Both the position numbers and the translations under genes were made by a program. Of a stretch of DNA of 64,000 nt, positions 1 to 6,886 are shown piece after piece (within the stretch, counting starts at the first letter, position 1; each line of letters opens with the position of its first letter). Source of the stretch: Anaerorhabdus sp036636695 (GTDB taxonomy: Bacteria; Bacillota_I; Bacilli_A; Erysipelotrichales; Erysipelotrichaceae). The notes below the pieces were generated by a model, which saw only the letters and a program-made list of their open reading frames with translations, had not been told where the DNA came from and made no database searches. The stretch lies in NCBI RefSeq assembly GCF_036636695.1, contig NZ_JAVWNW010000002.1; one strand, written 5' to 3'.

Positions 1-1
1 G

Positions 2-601
2 TTTAGTGAATATTTTGCAATAAAAGATTTAATTCCAATTTTGGCAAGTTTTTATAAGGAATTTAATAAAAAGGAATTCTTGAAAAACTGTCAAAAATTT
101 GATTTACCTTTAAATAAAAAGATTAAAGATTTTTCAACTGGAATGAAAGCAAAACTAAAAGCAATCGTAGCACTTTCACATAAGGCGAAATTATTAATTT
201 TAGATGAACCCACAGCTGGGTTAGATGTAATTGCTCGTGATGAACTGCTTGATATCATAAGAGGATATATGGAAGAAAACGATGATACTTCGATTCTTAT
301 AAGTTCACATATATCAACAGATTTAGAAGGACTTTGCGATGATATATATATGATTCATGATGGTAAAATTGTACTTCATGAAGAAACGGATGTATTACTT
401 AGTGATTATGCATTACTTAAGGTTGATGAAAATCAATTTGCAACACTAGATAAACAACATATTCTTAAATACAAGAAAGAAAATTTTGGTTATAGTTGTC
501 TAACAAATCAAAGACAATTTTATCAAGAAAATTATCCATCAGTTTCTATTGAAAAAGGAAATATTGATGAAGTAATTACGTTGATGGTGAGAGGAGAATA
601 A
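2..601 (+). CDS. ABC transporter ATP-binding protein, 5' end cut by window
   Basis: The frame is open from base 2 with no stop or convincing start, so the N-terminus including Walker A lies outside the window. What is visible: an ABC signature (STGMKAKLKA), Walker B LLILDEPTAGLD with its D-loop, and an H-loop His in SSHIS. The TTG at 41 is only an internal Leu codon. The stop is one base before the permease ATG and carries that gene's ribosome site (GAGAGGAG), so the two are translated together. Type resembles the BcrA/YtrB exporters. The substrate cannot be told from sequence. Confidence 0.9.
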   Translation, partial: FSEYFAIKDLIPILASFYKEFNKKEFLKNCQKFDLPLNKKIKDFSTGMKAKLKAIVALSHKAKLLILDEPTAGLDVIARDELLDIIRGYMEENDDTSILISSHISTDLEGLCDDIYMIHDGKIVLHEETDVLLSDYALLKVDENQFATLDKQHILKYKKENFGYSCLTNQRQFYQENYPSVSIEKGNIDEVITLMVRGE

Positions 602-602
602 T

Positions 603-1265
603 ATGAAGGGATTATTAATAAAAGATATTAAACTTTTAGGAACACAAAAAACATTTTTCATATCAATTTGCATCTTCTCATTAATTATGATTATAGGAAA
701 TTTTGATCCTTCATTTATAGTAGGGTATTTAACATTTATCTTCTCCCTATTTGTGATTAGCACAATTAGTTATGATGATTACAATAATGGATTTTCCTTC
801 TTATTTACATTGCCAGTGACACGTGAAACCTATGTACGTAGCAAGTTTCTTTTGAGTTTAATATTAGGATTAACAAGTTGTATATTTGCGATTATTCTAA
901 GTGCTGGAGCAGTCTATATTACTACACAAACGCTTGTCACTTTAGACTGGGTTCTATCACAATCAATTGCATGTTTAGTTATCTTTACACTTCTATCAGT
1001 CATGATTCCGATGCAACTTAAGTTTGGTTCTGAAAAGAGTAGAATAGTAATGCTCGTATTCTATGGTGGAATATTTGGTATTGGTGCTTTTATAACTGTA
1101 ATGATGGGACCAGAAAATGCTCAAACATTATTGAAGTCAATATTATCAACAGTGAGTTCGATGAATCAATTTATAGCAATAGGTTCTGTTCTAGTAGTTC
1201 TATTAGGGATATTATTAAGTAGTTATCTAATAAGCGTTAAAGTAATGAAAAACAAACAATTTTAA
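603..1265 (+). CDS. ABC-2 type transporter permease
   Basis: A 220-residue, very hydrophobic protein with about six membrane segments. It is the membrane partner of the ATPase immediately upstream (1 base gap). The stretch after the second membrane segment, with LPVTRETYVRSKFLL, matches the conserved loop of small ABC-2 permeases of the YtrC/BcrB kind, where LP-x-(S/T)R-x-x-Y-V-x-(S/A)K is usual. Good ribosome site GAGAGGAG six bases before ATG. It is followed by a clear terminator, so the transporter operon ends here. Likely an efflux or stress-linked transporter; the substrate is unknown. Confidence 0.85.
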   Translation: MKGLLIKDIKLLGTQKTFFISICIFSLIMIIGNFDPSFIVGYLTFIFSLFVISTISYDDYNNGFSFLFTLPVTRETYVRSKFLLSLILGLTSCIFAIILSAGAVYITTQTLVTLDWVLSQSIACLVIFTLLSVMIPMQLKFGSEKSRIVMLVFYGGIFGIGAFITVMMGPENAQTLLKSILSTVSSMNQFIAIGSVLVVLLGILLSSYLISVKVMKNKQF

Positions 1266-1266
1266 G

Positions 1267-1290
1267 CTCACCTTTTGGTGAGTTTTAATT
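1267..1290 (+). terminator. Rho-independent terminator of the ABC operon
   Basis: Perfect stem CTCACC / GGTGAG with a TTTT loop, followed by TTTTAATTTT. It sits directly after the permease stop and just upstream of the MerR-type promoter, separating the two operons. Confidence 0.85.
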
Positions 1291-1296
1291 TTCCTA

Positions 1297-1327
1297 TTGA
1301 CTTGGAGTAGACTCTAAGTTGTATGAT
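1297..1327 (+). promoter_or_regulatory. MerR-type promoter with long spacer and dyad operator
   Basis: The -35 box TTGACT (1297-1302) and -10 box TATGAT (1322-1327) are 19 bases apart, the over-long spacer typical of MerR-activated promoters. Inside lies the dyad CTTGGAGT-AG-ACTCTAAG (1301-1318), nearly perfect and very close to the operator known for the AdhR/NmlR branch of MerR regulators. It drives the flavoprotein gene and the MerR gene after it, so the regulator probably controls itself. Confidence 0.85.
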
Positions 1328-1356
1328 GTTTGTAGATAGAAAGTGAAGGATAACTT

Positions 1357-1893
1357 ATGGCTAAGAAAGTTTTGATTTTATCAGGAAGTCCACGTGTAAA
1401 AGGAAATTCTGATTTATTGTGTGATGAATTTTTAAGAGGTGTTAAAGATGCGGGTAATGATGGTGAAATCATGCGAATTGCATCTAAAAAAATTGGTTTT
1501 TGTACTGGATGTGAAACATGTGCAAAAACAAAAAAATGTTTCCAACAAGATGATATGTATGAAATACTTTTAAAAATGAGTAAAGCCCAAGTAATTGTAC
1601 TTGCAACACCAGTCTATTTTTATTCCATGGATGGGCAAATGAAAACACTTATTGATCGCACTTTGCCAATTTATACAGAACTAAAAGATAAAGAATTTTA
1701 TATCATCCTTACAGCTGCTGAAACGAATAAAGAAATAATGCAACCAACAGTGGATGGTTTTAGAGGCTTTTTTGATTGCTTAGAAAATCCTAAAGAAAAA
1801 GGCATACTTTATGGATTAGGTGTATGGAAAAAAGGTGAAGTAAAAGAAACAACACTTATGGAAGAAGCTTATAAAATGGGGTCTATGGTATAG
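1357..1893 (+). CDS. Flavodoxin-fold NAD(P)H-dependent FMN reductase/oxidoreductase
   Basis: A 178-residue flavodoxin-like protein of the NADPH-dependent FMN reductase superfamily. The phosphate-binding loop LSGSPRVKGNSD is at residues 8-19. A Cys-rich strip (FCTGCETCAKTKKCF, about residues 48-62) follows, as in iron-sulfur flavoproteins and related two-electron reductases. Substrate motif TPVYFYSMDGQMKTLIDR is also typical. Ribosome site AAGGA precedes ATG. It is the first gene behind a MerR-type promoter and is followed two bases later by the MerR gene. In related AdhR/NmlR loci the partner is an oxidoreductase that handles aldehydes or quinones, so a role in electrophile detoxification is a reasonable inference. 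Confidence 0.85.
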   Translation: MAKKVLILSGSPRVKGNSDLLCDEFLRGVKDAGNDGEIMRIASKKIGFCTGCETCAKTKKCFQQDDMYEILLKMSKAQVIVLATPVYFYSMDGQMKTLIDRTLPIYTELKDKEFYIILTAAETNKEIMQPTVDGFRGFFDCLENPKEKGILYGLGVWKKGEVKETTLMEEAYKMGSMV

Positions 1894-1895
1894 TT

Positions 1896-2258
1896 ATGTT
1901 TATAGCTGAAGTTAGTAAGAAATATGAGATCACTGCCGATACATTACGATATTATGAACGAATCGGATTGATTCCAACTGTTCGCCGTAACGAGAGTGGA
2001 ATTCGTGACTATTCTGAAGAAGACTGTAATTGGGTTCAATTTATTAAATGCATGAGAGGCGCAGGATTATCAATCGAATCACTTGTAGAATACGTTACAC
2101 TTTTTCAAAAAGGAGAATCAACACTAGAAGCACGTAAGCTATTATTGATTGAAGAAAGAAAAGAATTATTGAAAAGAATAAATGAAATGAATGATGTTTT
2201 AGAACGTTTAAATTATAAAATCAAGAATTATGAAACTAACACTATAAATATAAAATAA
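1896..2258 (+). CDS. MerR family regulator, AdhR/NmlR-like
   Basis: A 120-residue regulator. The N-terminal MerR winged helix is clear (TADTLRYYERIGLIP, then SGIRDYSEED), followed by a C-terminal dimerisation helix from about residue 80. It has Cys52 in FIKCMRGAGLS, the position of the single sensing Cys in AdhR of Bacillus subtilis; there is one more Cys at 44. It lacks the metal-binding C-terminal Cys residues of true metal sensors. The operator dyad upstream of the flavoprotein gene fits this subfamily. Likely senses carbonyl or nitrosative stress by Cys modification; the trigger is inferred. Confidence 0.88.
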   Translation: MFIAEVSKKYEITADTLRYYERIGLIPTVRRNESGIRDYSEEDCNWVQFIKCMRGAGLSIESLVEYVTLFQKGESTLEARKLLLIEERKELLKRINEMNDVLERLNYKIKNYETNTINIK

Positions 2259-2278
2259 TTGTTGAATATGAAGAAAAA

Positions 2279-2320
2279 AACCTTGTGAACACTACATAAA
2301 GATGTGTCTACAAAGTTTTT
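2279..2320 (+). terminator. Terminator after MerR gene
   Basis: An imperfect long stem pairs CCTTGTGAACAC with GTGTCTACAAAG through an 11-base loop (with G-U pairs), then a run of seven T. It ends the MerR operon. Confidence 0.7.
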
Positions 2321-2487
2321 TTATTATCTAGAAGCCACAATGAGTATTATGAGAGAAATCTTCGTTAAGTACTGTGAAGAATATCATAGAAGAAATAGAG
2401 GTTCATCATTACAGTTTTCACGAAAAAGTGAACTAACTTCAAGAATTATTTAGATTCTTGAAATGACTTGGTAATAAATTACATTTC
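2321..2487. other. Non-coding gap with a 9-bp hairpin
   Basis: No gene is supported here. A perfect inverted repeat TTCAAGAAT / ATTCTTGAA (2438-2446 and 2454-2462, 7-base loop) lies downstream of the reverse-strand EAL gene but has no T-run on either strand. It may be a weak or factor-dependent end for that transcript. Confidence 0.4.
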
Positions 2488-3783
2488 TTAATCTGAAACA
2501 TTGTCTAAAAGAATATTGAAATCTGTCATAGACATTGGTTTATGATAATAGAATCCTTGAATGGCATCACAACCACATTGTAATAAAAAGTCGACATATT
2601 CCTTTGTTTCTACACCTTCAGCAACAACCTTCATATGCAGTGATTTTATCAAATCAATCATGGTTTTAATAATGACTTTATTTTCCTCATTTAGATTTCG
2701 AACAAAGAATTCACGATCCATTTTTATAGTATCAAATGCAGCATTTAAAAGGACATTAAAAGAAGAAAAACCATTACCGAAATCATCTAAGGAGCAAGAA
2801 AAACCAGCATCCTTAATTTCCTTAATTATTTTTTTCAAACGAGTAGTATCATCAAGCGAAATTGATTCCATTAACTCAAATTCAATAAGATTAAGAGGGA
2901 TGGAATATTTCTTTGCGACATGTAGATAATCATTAATAAAATCATCATCATAGAATTCAGGTTTAGATATATTAAAACTAATTGGAACAACAGGTTTATT
3001 CTGTCTAATCCGTTCATCAAGCATTTTACAAACAACATCAAAAATATCAAGATCAACAACATAAATATATGTATTTTCAATTAGAATCGGTAGAAAATCA
3101 GAAACTGGAATAAACTTACCATCAGCATTAATCCAACGAATAAGTGATTCGGCACCAATAATTTTATTTGTATGAGGATCTATTTTGGGTTGAAGATAAG
3201 GAACAAATTCATAATTGAGAAAAGCCTGTGCTGTCTTGTATTCTAAATCACGTTGACTCATATATTTTTCACTGTAGGTATCATCATAAAGCTCATAACA
3301 ATGAGAACGATTTGTAAGGGTTTCGCTTTGTTTTCTAGCAATATTTGCTAAGTGATAGGCTTCATCGAAATCACAGTCATGATGATTGAGTGGATAAATA
3401 CCATATGATTCAAAATTATTGCGATATATTCGAGAATCATCAATGCGGTAACAAACATCAATTAGTTTTCGCATGCGGACATGTAAAAAGTCATTGATAT
3501 CAGTATAAGTGAAAAGGATGAGAAAATTATCACTGAAATCATGGCTAATTGATTCACCTTCAACTAAAAATTCTGCTATTTTATGGTAGATGAGTTTAAG
3601 GATTTCATTACCACCTTCATGGCCATAAAGGCAATTGAAATAGCGAAAATTTTTAATATTCATGGTAGCCAGCAAATATTTATCTGGTTTTTTTCTTGCC
3701 TCTTCATATTTGATTTTCATCCATTCACGATTATAACCGCATATAACTGGATCGATGAAATCGACTTCTATTTGACTATTCAT
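2488..3783 (-). CDS. EAL-domain c-di-GMP phosphodiesterase with degenerate GGDEF domain
   Basis: 431 residues, soluble, no membrane segment. The N-terminal half looks like a GGDEF fold, but the active-site motif is replaced (HDFSDNFLILF where GGDEF should stand), so it should not make c-di-GMP. The C-terminal EAL domain keeps the catalytic motifs: ESLIRW (ESL for EAL), FNISKPEF, EFELMES, DDFGNGFSS, IKMDREF, VAEGVET and IQGFYYHKPM. It should hydrolyse c-di-GMP to pGpG, perhaps with the dead GGDEF half as a regulatory module. Ribosome site AGGAG precedes ATG, and a TATAAT lies about 50 bases upstream. It is a single gene, not in an operon. Confidence 0.9.
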   Translation of the reverse strand: MNSQIEVDFIDPVICGYNREWMKIKYEEARKKPDKYLLATMNIKNFRYFNCLYGHEGGNEILKLIYHKIAEFLVEGESISHDFSDNFLILFTYTDINDFLHVRMRKLIDVCYRIDDSRIYRNNFESYGIYPLNHHDCDFDEAYHLANIARKQSETLTNRSHCYELYDDTYSEKYMSQRDLEYKTAQAFLNYEFVPYLQPKIDPHTNKIIGAESLIRWINADGKFIPVSDFLPILIENTYIYVVDLDIFDVVCKMLDERIRQNKPVVPISFNISKPEFYDDDFINDYLHVAKKYSIPLNLIEFELMESISLDDTTRLKKIIKEIKDAGFSCSLDDFGNGFSSFNVLLNAAFDTIKMDREFFVRNLNEENKVIIKTMIDLIKSLHMKVVAEGVETKEYVDFLLQCGCDAIQGFYYHKPMSMTDFNILLDNVSD

Positions 3784-3861
3784 ATCAAATCTCCTAGCAT
3801 AATTAACAGTAGTATTTAGTACTATTATAAATCAACATTTGCTTTAAAGATATGATTTCAT

Positions 3862-3887
3862 TATCTTAAAAAATATCTTTTAAGATA
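3862..3887. other. Perfect palindrome in gap between EAL gene and PTS operon
   Basis: TATCTTAAAA / TTTTAAGATA, 10-bp arms with a 6-base loop, about 80 bases upstream of the EAL gene start and 85 bases upstream of the PTS promoter. It could be an operator or an RNA hairpin. No T-run on the plus side. Confidence 0.4.
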
Positions 3888-3963
3888 AAAAGATGCAAAA
3901 AAAATCTGTGTATAAGGATAATAGTAAAAAACAAAAGAATTATAAATTTACATTATAAAAATA

Positions 3964-3981
3964 AAAGAAAACGCTTGCATT
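3964..3981 (+). promoter_or_regulatory. Probable cre site (CcpA)
   Basis: AAAGAAAACGCTTGCATT matches the catabolite-responsive element pattern WWTGNAARCGNWWWCAWW with two mismatches and keeps the central CG. It overlaps the -35 box of the PTS operon promoter, where CcpA binding would repress in the presence of a preferred sugar. This is motif matching only. Confidence 0.6.
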
Positions 3982-4003
3982 TTAAAAAGTCATGGGTTAT
4001 AGT
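3975..4003 (+). promoter_or_regulatory. Sigma-A promoter of the lactose/cellobiose-type PTS operon
   Basis: -35 TTGCAT (3975-3980), 17-base spacer, -10 TATAGT (3998-4003). It is flanked by a cre-like site on the -35 and a GntR-type palindrome just downstream of the -10. Confidence 0.7.
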
Positions 4004-4015
4004 TTGATTGTAAAG

Positions 4016-4029
4016 GTGGTATATACCAC
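4016..4029 (+). promoter_or_regulatory. Palindromic operator, likely for the GntR regulator at 8040
   Basis: GTGGTATATACCAC is a perfect 14-bp palindrome beginning 13 bases after the -10 box, across the expected start of transcription. The form TGGTATATACCA resembles NagR/YvoA and DasR sites of the GntR/HutC family (TGGTCTAGACCA type). The operon's own last gene is a GntR/UTRA repressor, which is the natural candidate to bind here. Confidence 0.65.
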
Positions 4030-4057
4030 GGTTAAATGGGCTTAGGAAGGGGTTTTT

Positions 4058-4354
4058 ATGAAAATTTGTTTGATTTGTTGTGCAGGTATGAGTACAAGTG
4101 CAATTGTGAAAAAAATGCAAGATGCTGCAACTGAACAAAGCATTGATGCAGAGATTTGGGCAGTTGGAGAGGCACAGGCTAAAGAAAATGTAGAAAAAGC
4201 TGACGTCATTCTATTAGGTCCACAAATTAGATTTGCATTATCAAGAATACAAGCTTTAGATCCAAGTAAACCAGTAGCAGCTATCGATATGATGAGCTAT
4301 GGGAAAATGGATGGTAAAAAAATATTGGCTGATGCAATAGCACTTATTAAATAG
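4058..4354 (+). CDS. PTS lactose/cellobiose-family EIIB
   Basis: 98 residues, the full length of a free EIIB of this family. It takes phosphate from EIIA and passes it to the incoming sugar. The phosphate loop ICCAGMSTS is at residues 6-14; by alignment with ChbB, Cys7 is the phosphorylated residue, with an extra Cys8 beside it. The conserved VILLGPQIRF and the C-terminal YGKMDGKKIL are present. Ribosome site AGGAAGG, first gene of the operon. EIIC and EIIA follow at 4392 and 5732. Confidence 0.93.
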   Translation: MKICLICCAGMSTSAIVKKMQDAATEQSIDAEIWAVGEAQAKENVEKADVILLGPQIRFALSRIQALDPSKPVAAIDMMSYGKMDGKKILADAIALIK

Positions 4355-4391
4355 CTATTGTTCACATAAACTAAATTTTAAGGAGGATAAA

Positions 4392-5678
4392 ATGAACGGT
4401 TTAGTAAATTGGATGGAACGTAACTTTGTTCCTGTTGCAGCAAAAATTGGCTCACAACGTCATTTAGTAGCGGTAAGAGATGCATTTATCTCAATTATGC
4501 CGATTACCATGGCAGGAGCAATCGCTTCATTAATTAATGTATTTGTACGTGATTTACCAACTATGTGGAAAATGGATGGATTTGTTGAAGCAATGGCTCC
4601 AGTTATTGGTGTAAATGGTAACGTATGGTGGGGAACTACTGTAATTCTTGCGGTTGCATTCGTAATTTCATTGGGATATAACCTATCAAAGAGTTATGAT
4701 GTCAATCCATTAGGTGGAGGACTTGTAGCATTATCTGCTTTCTTGGTAACAACAAGACAAGCACAACCTGATGTAGGATGGGGATTCTTCCATTGGGGAG
4801 AATTTGGAGCAAGTGCTCTATTCACAGCGTTATTCATTGGTTTGGCTGCGACAATGATTTATGTCGTATTAATGAAGAAAAATATTACAATTAAAATGCC
4901 AGATGTTGTTCCACCAGCAGTTTCAAAAGCATTTGCAGCAATTATTCCAGGAACAATCGCAATCTATGTATTTGCAATTGTTGCTTACTTATTCTCAACA
5001 TATGTTGGAATGGCTTTAAATGATTGGGTATTTAAAATGGTTCAAGGACCATTCATTAATTTGGTACAAGGTTTACCTGCAGTATTGATTCTAACATTCG
5101 TTGTACAATTGTTCTGGTTCTTTGGATTACATGGAACAAATGTATTAGCACCAGTATTAGATGGTGCATGGTTAACTGCATTATTAGAAAACAACAATGC
5201 TTACATGGCAGGAACAAAATTAAGCGAACTTCCATATTTATGGACTCGTGGTTCATTCGATGCTTATGCTTGGATGGGTGGAGCAGGATGTACAATAGCA
5301 CTTGTTATTGCCTTACTCATTTTCTCTAAACGTGAAGATGAAAAAGCCGTTGCTAAAGTATCTGCACCAATGGGAATCTTCAATATTAACGAACCAGTAG
5401 CCTTTGGTCTACCAATCGTATTGAATGCAGTTTATTTAATCCCTTGGATTTTAATTACACCTATTCTTGTTACAATTGGTTACTTATTTACTGCAGCAGG
5501 AATAATTCCGCCAGTATTTATCCAAGTTCCATGGATCGTTCCACCAGTATTCTATGCATTCTTAGCAACAGGTGGTAACTTTATCGCAGCGGGTGTTGCA
5601 TTATTAAATCTTGTAATCGCAATCTTCTTATGGTCAATTTTCGTAAAAGTAGCGAATACAATCAAACCTCAAGACTAA
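4392..5678 (+). CDS. PTS lactose/cellobiose-family EIIC permease
   Basis: 428 residues with about ten membrane segments, the sugar channel of the ChbC/CelB family. Family signatures include the N-terminal RNFVPVAAKIGSQRHLVAVRD, the FWFFGLHGTN loop, and NINEPVAFGLPIVLN near residue 335, which holds the sugar-binding Glu and Asn. Ribosome site AAGGAGG. The substrate is probably a disaccharide; the MupG enzyme later in the operon points to an amino-sugar disaccharide from cell wall, but this is inferred from context. Confidence 0.93.
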   Translation: MNGLVNWMERNFVPVAAKIGSQRHLVAVRDAFISIMPITMAGAIASLINVFVRDLPTMWKMDGFVEAMAPVIGVNGNVWWGTTVILAVAFVISLGYNLSKSYDVNPLGGGLVALSAFLVTTRQAQPDVGWGFFHWGEFGASALFTALFIGLAATMIYVVLMKKNITIKMPDVVPPAVSKAFAAIIPGTIAIYVFAIVAYLFSTYVGMALNDWVFKMVQGPFINLVQGLPAVLILTFVVQLFWFFGLHGTNVLAPVLDGAWLTALLENNNAYMAGTKLSELPYLWTRGSFDAYAWMGGAGCTIALVIALLIFSKREDEKAVAKVSAPMGIFNINEPVAFGLPIVLNAVYLIPWILITPILVTIGYLFTAAGIIPPVFIQVPWIVPPVFYAFLATGGNFIAAGVALLNLVIAIFLWSIFVKVANTIKPQD

Positions 5679-5686
5679 ACAATTAA

Positions 5687-5707
5687 AGAGGGGGTTTATC
5701 CCCCTCT
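5687..5707 (+). other. GC-rich hairpin between EIIC and EIIA
   Basis: Perfect 8-bp stem AGAGGGGG / CCCCCTCT with loop TTTAT, followed by ATCTTATTTT. It stands directly after the EIIC stop. It could be a partial terminator or an RNA-stability hairpin that lowers expression of the genes downstream relative to EIIB and EIIC. Confidence 0.65.
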
Positions 5708-5731
5708 ATCTTATTTTAAACAGGAGGAAGT

Positions 5732-6040
5732 ATGGAAGGAATAGAACTAATTGCATTTCAAATTATTTCTGCGGTAGGAACTGCAAGATCGTATTACATT
5801 GAAGCTATTCAAGATGCAAAACAAGGTAATTTTGAAGAAGCACGCAAGAAAATTGAAGAAGGAAGCAACATTTTTGTTGAAGGACATCATGCTCATGCAG
5901 AATTAATACAAAAAGAAGCGAATGGTGAATTGGATACAATTATCTTATTGTTAATGCATGCAGAGGATCAATTGATGAGTGCAGAGGCATTCAAAATTAT
6001 TGCAGAAGAATTTATTGACGTATACGAAAGCAGAAAGTAG
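5732..6040 (+). CDS. PTS lactose/cellobiose-family EIIA
   Basis: 102 residues, the standard all-helical trimeric EIIA of the LacF/ChbA family. It accepts phosphate from HPr. The active His is His76 in LLMHAEDQLMSAEAF, matching the HAQDHLMT motif of the family; Asp79 corresponds to the metal-binding Asp. Ribosome site AGGAGG. Separated from EIIC by a strong hairpin, otherwise in the same operon. Confidence 0.93.
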   Translation: MEGIELIAFQIISAVGTARSYYIEAIQDAKQGNFEEARKKIEEGSNIFVEGHHAHAELIQKEANGELDTIILLLMHAEDQLMSAEAFKIIAEEFIDVYESRK

Positions 6041-6048
6041 GAATTAAA

Positions 6049-6264
6049 ATGATTTATGTTAATTGTGCAGCACAACAAGATGATATAATTAATATGCTTG
6101 AAAACTATGAAGGCGATATTAAGTTTAAATATGCAGGGAAAAAAGGCATTAAAATTGCGTTTGAAGTAACTACAGAAGATTTAGACCTTGCCATCAATCA
6201 AGCAAAGACAATTATAAAAGAAAGCAAAATTGGTAAGGCATTGTATTTTCAAGTAGTAAAGTGA
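6049..6264 (+). CDS. Small unknown protein in PTS operon
   Basis: 71 residues, soluble, not recognised. It starts 8 bases after the EIIA stop. Pattern suggests a small alpha/beta fold: strand (MIYVNCAA), helix (DDIINMLENY), strand (IKFKYAGKKG), strand (IKIAFEVT), helix (DLDLAINQAKTIIKE), strand (KALYFQVVK). That order is like a half-barrel or ferredoxin-like small domain. Co-transcription with the PTS and DUF3284 genes suggests a linked role; nothing more can be said. Confidence 0.75.
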   Translation: MIYVNCAAQQDDIINMLENYEGDIKFKYAGKKGIKIAFEVTTEDLDLAINQAKTIIKESKIGKALYFQVVK

Positions 6265-6273
6265 GGAAAAAAT

Positions 6274-6447
6274 ATGGAAAAATGGGGTTTGGCGATTTGT
6301 GGATTAGGTTTATTTCTAATTATGATTTCATCATCATCTACACCAACTAACTTAATATTAATTGGTAGTGGACTTTTCTATGTAATTCTAGGAGCTTTCT
6401 TAATTGTCTATAAGAAAAAGAAAGTGAATAGAGGTACTGCAAAATGA
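6274..6447 (+). CDS. Small two-segment membrane protein
   Basis: A 57-residue open frame starting at ATG 6274, nine bases after the previous stop, with ribosome site GTGAGGAAA. It overlaps the next gene by ATGA. Two hydrophobic segments (about residues 4-18 and 28-46) are joined by a short polar loop SSSSTPTN, and the C-terminus is basic (YKKKKVNRGTAK), so both ends probably face the cytosol. The tight coupling on both sides supports it as a real gene. No family recognised; it might sit next to the EIIC permease. Confidence 0.72.
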   Translation: MEKWGLAICGLGLFLIMISSSSTPTNLILIGSGLFYVILGAFLIVYKKKKVNRGTAK

Positions 6448-6884
6448 AAGTAAGTGAAGAGTTAAATATTTCAGCCAATCAGTTTTTTGACCATATCTTA
6501 TCTACAATCCAATATGAATTGAAAGAGTATGAAAAAAAGAGTGTGGACAAAGAACACATTCGTCAAGGAATTACATACAAGAAAGACATCAAGACTAAAA
6601 TGAATCAAGTTGATCATGTGACAGTAGAAATTACTAAACTAGTTGCACCAACTGAATATGAAGCAACATTTGATTCATCACAAGGAAAAACAGTCATGAA
6701 TTATAGTATAGAAATAGTTGATGATACACACTGTATTGTTGACTATGAAGAATCATTTATAGGAAAAGATACAGCAAACAGACTAAATCATAAATTGATG
6801 AGTGTTTTTTATGGTGGAAAGAGTAAAAAGAGAATTCATTATCTATTGAAAGCAATAGAGGAGCATATCTTGAAAGGAGAATAA
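6444..6884 (+). CDS. DUF3284 domain protein
   Basis: 146 residues. Full-length match in character to the DUF3284 family, whose members occur in cellobiose/lactose-family PTS operons of Firmicutes and whose role is not established. Soluble, mixed alpha/beta with a C-terminal helix; it resembles START/SRPBCC-like small lipid or ligand-binding folds. The start overlaps the small membrane protein by 4 bases and the stop is 2 bases before mupG, so it is translationally coupled to both. Confidence 0.8.
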   Translation: MKVSEELNISANQFFDHILSTIQYELKEYEKKSVDKEHIRQGITYKKDIKTKMNQVDHVTVEITKLVAPTEYEATFDSSQGKTVMNYSIEIVDDTHCIVDYEESFIGKDTANRLNHKLMSVFYGGKSKKRIHYLLKAIEEHILKGE

Positions 6885-6886
6885 CC

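Noticed and set aside
2438..2462. The 9-bp hairpin as the terminator of the EAL gene
   Set aside because: No T-run follows on the reverse strand; kept only as an unexplained dyad.
2561..2929. A 122-codon open frame on the plus strand opposite the EAL gene
   Set aside because: It lies wholly inside the clear EAL coding region, has no good ribosome site and encodes no recognisable protein.
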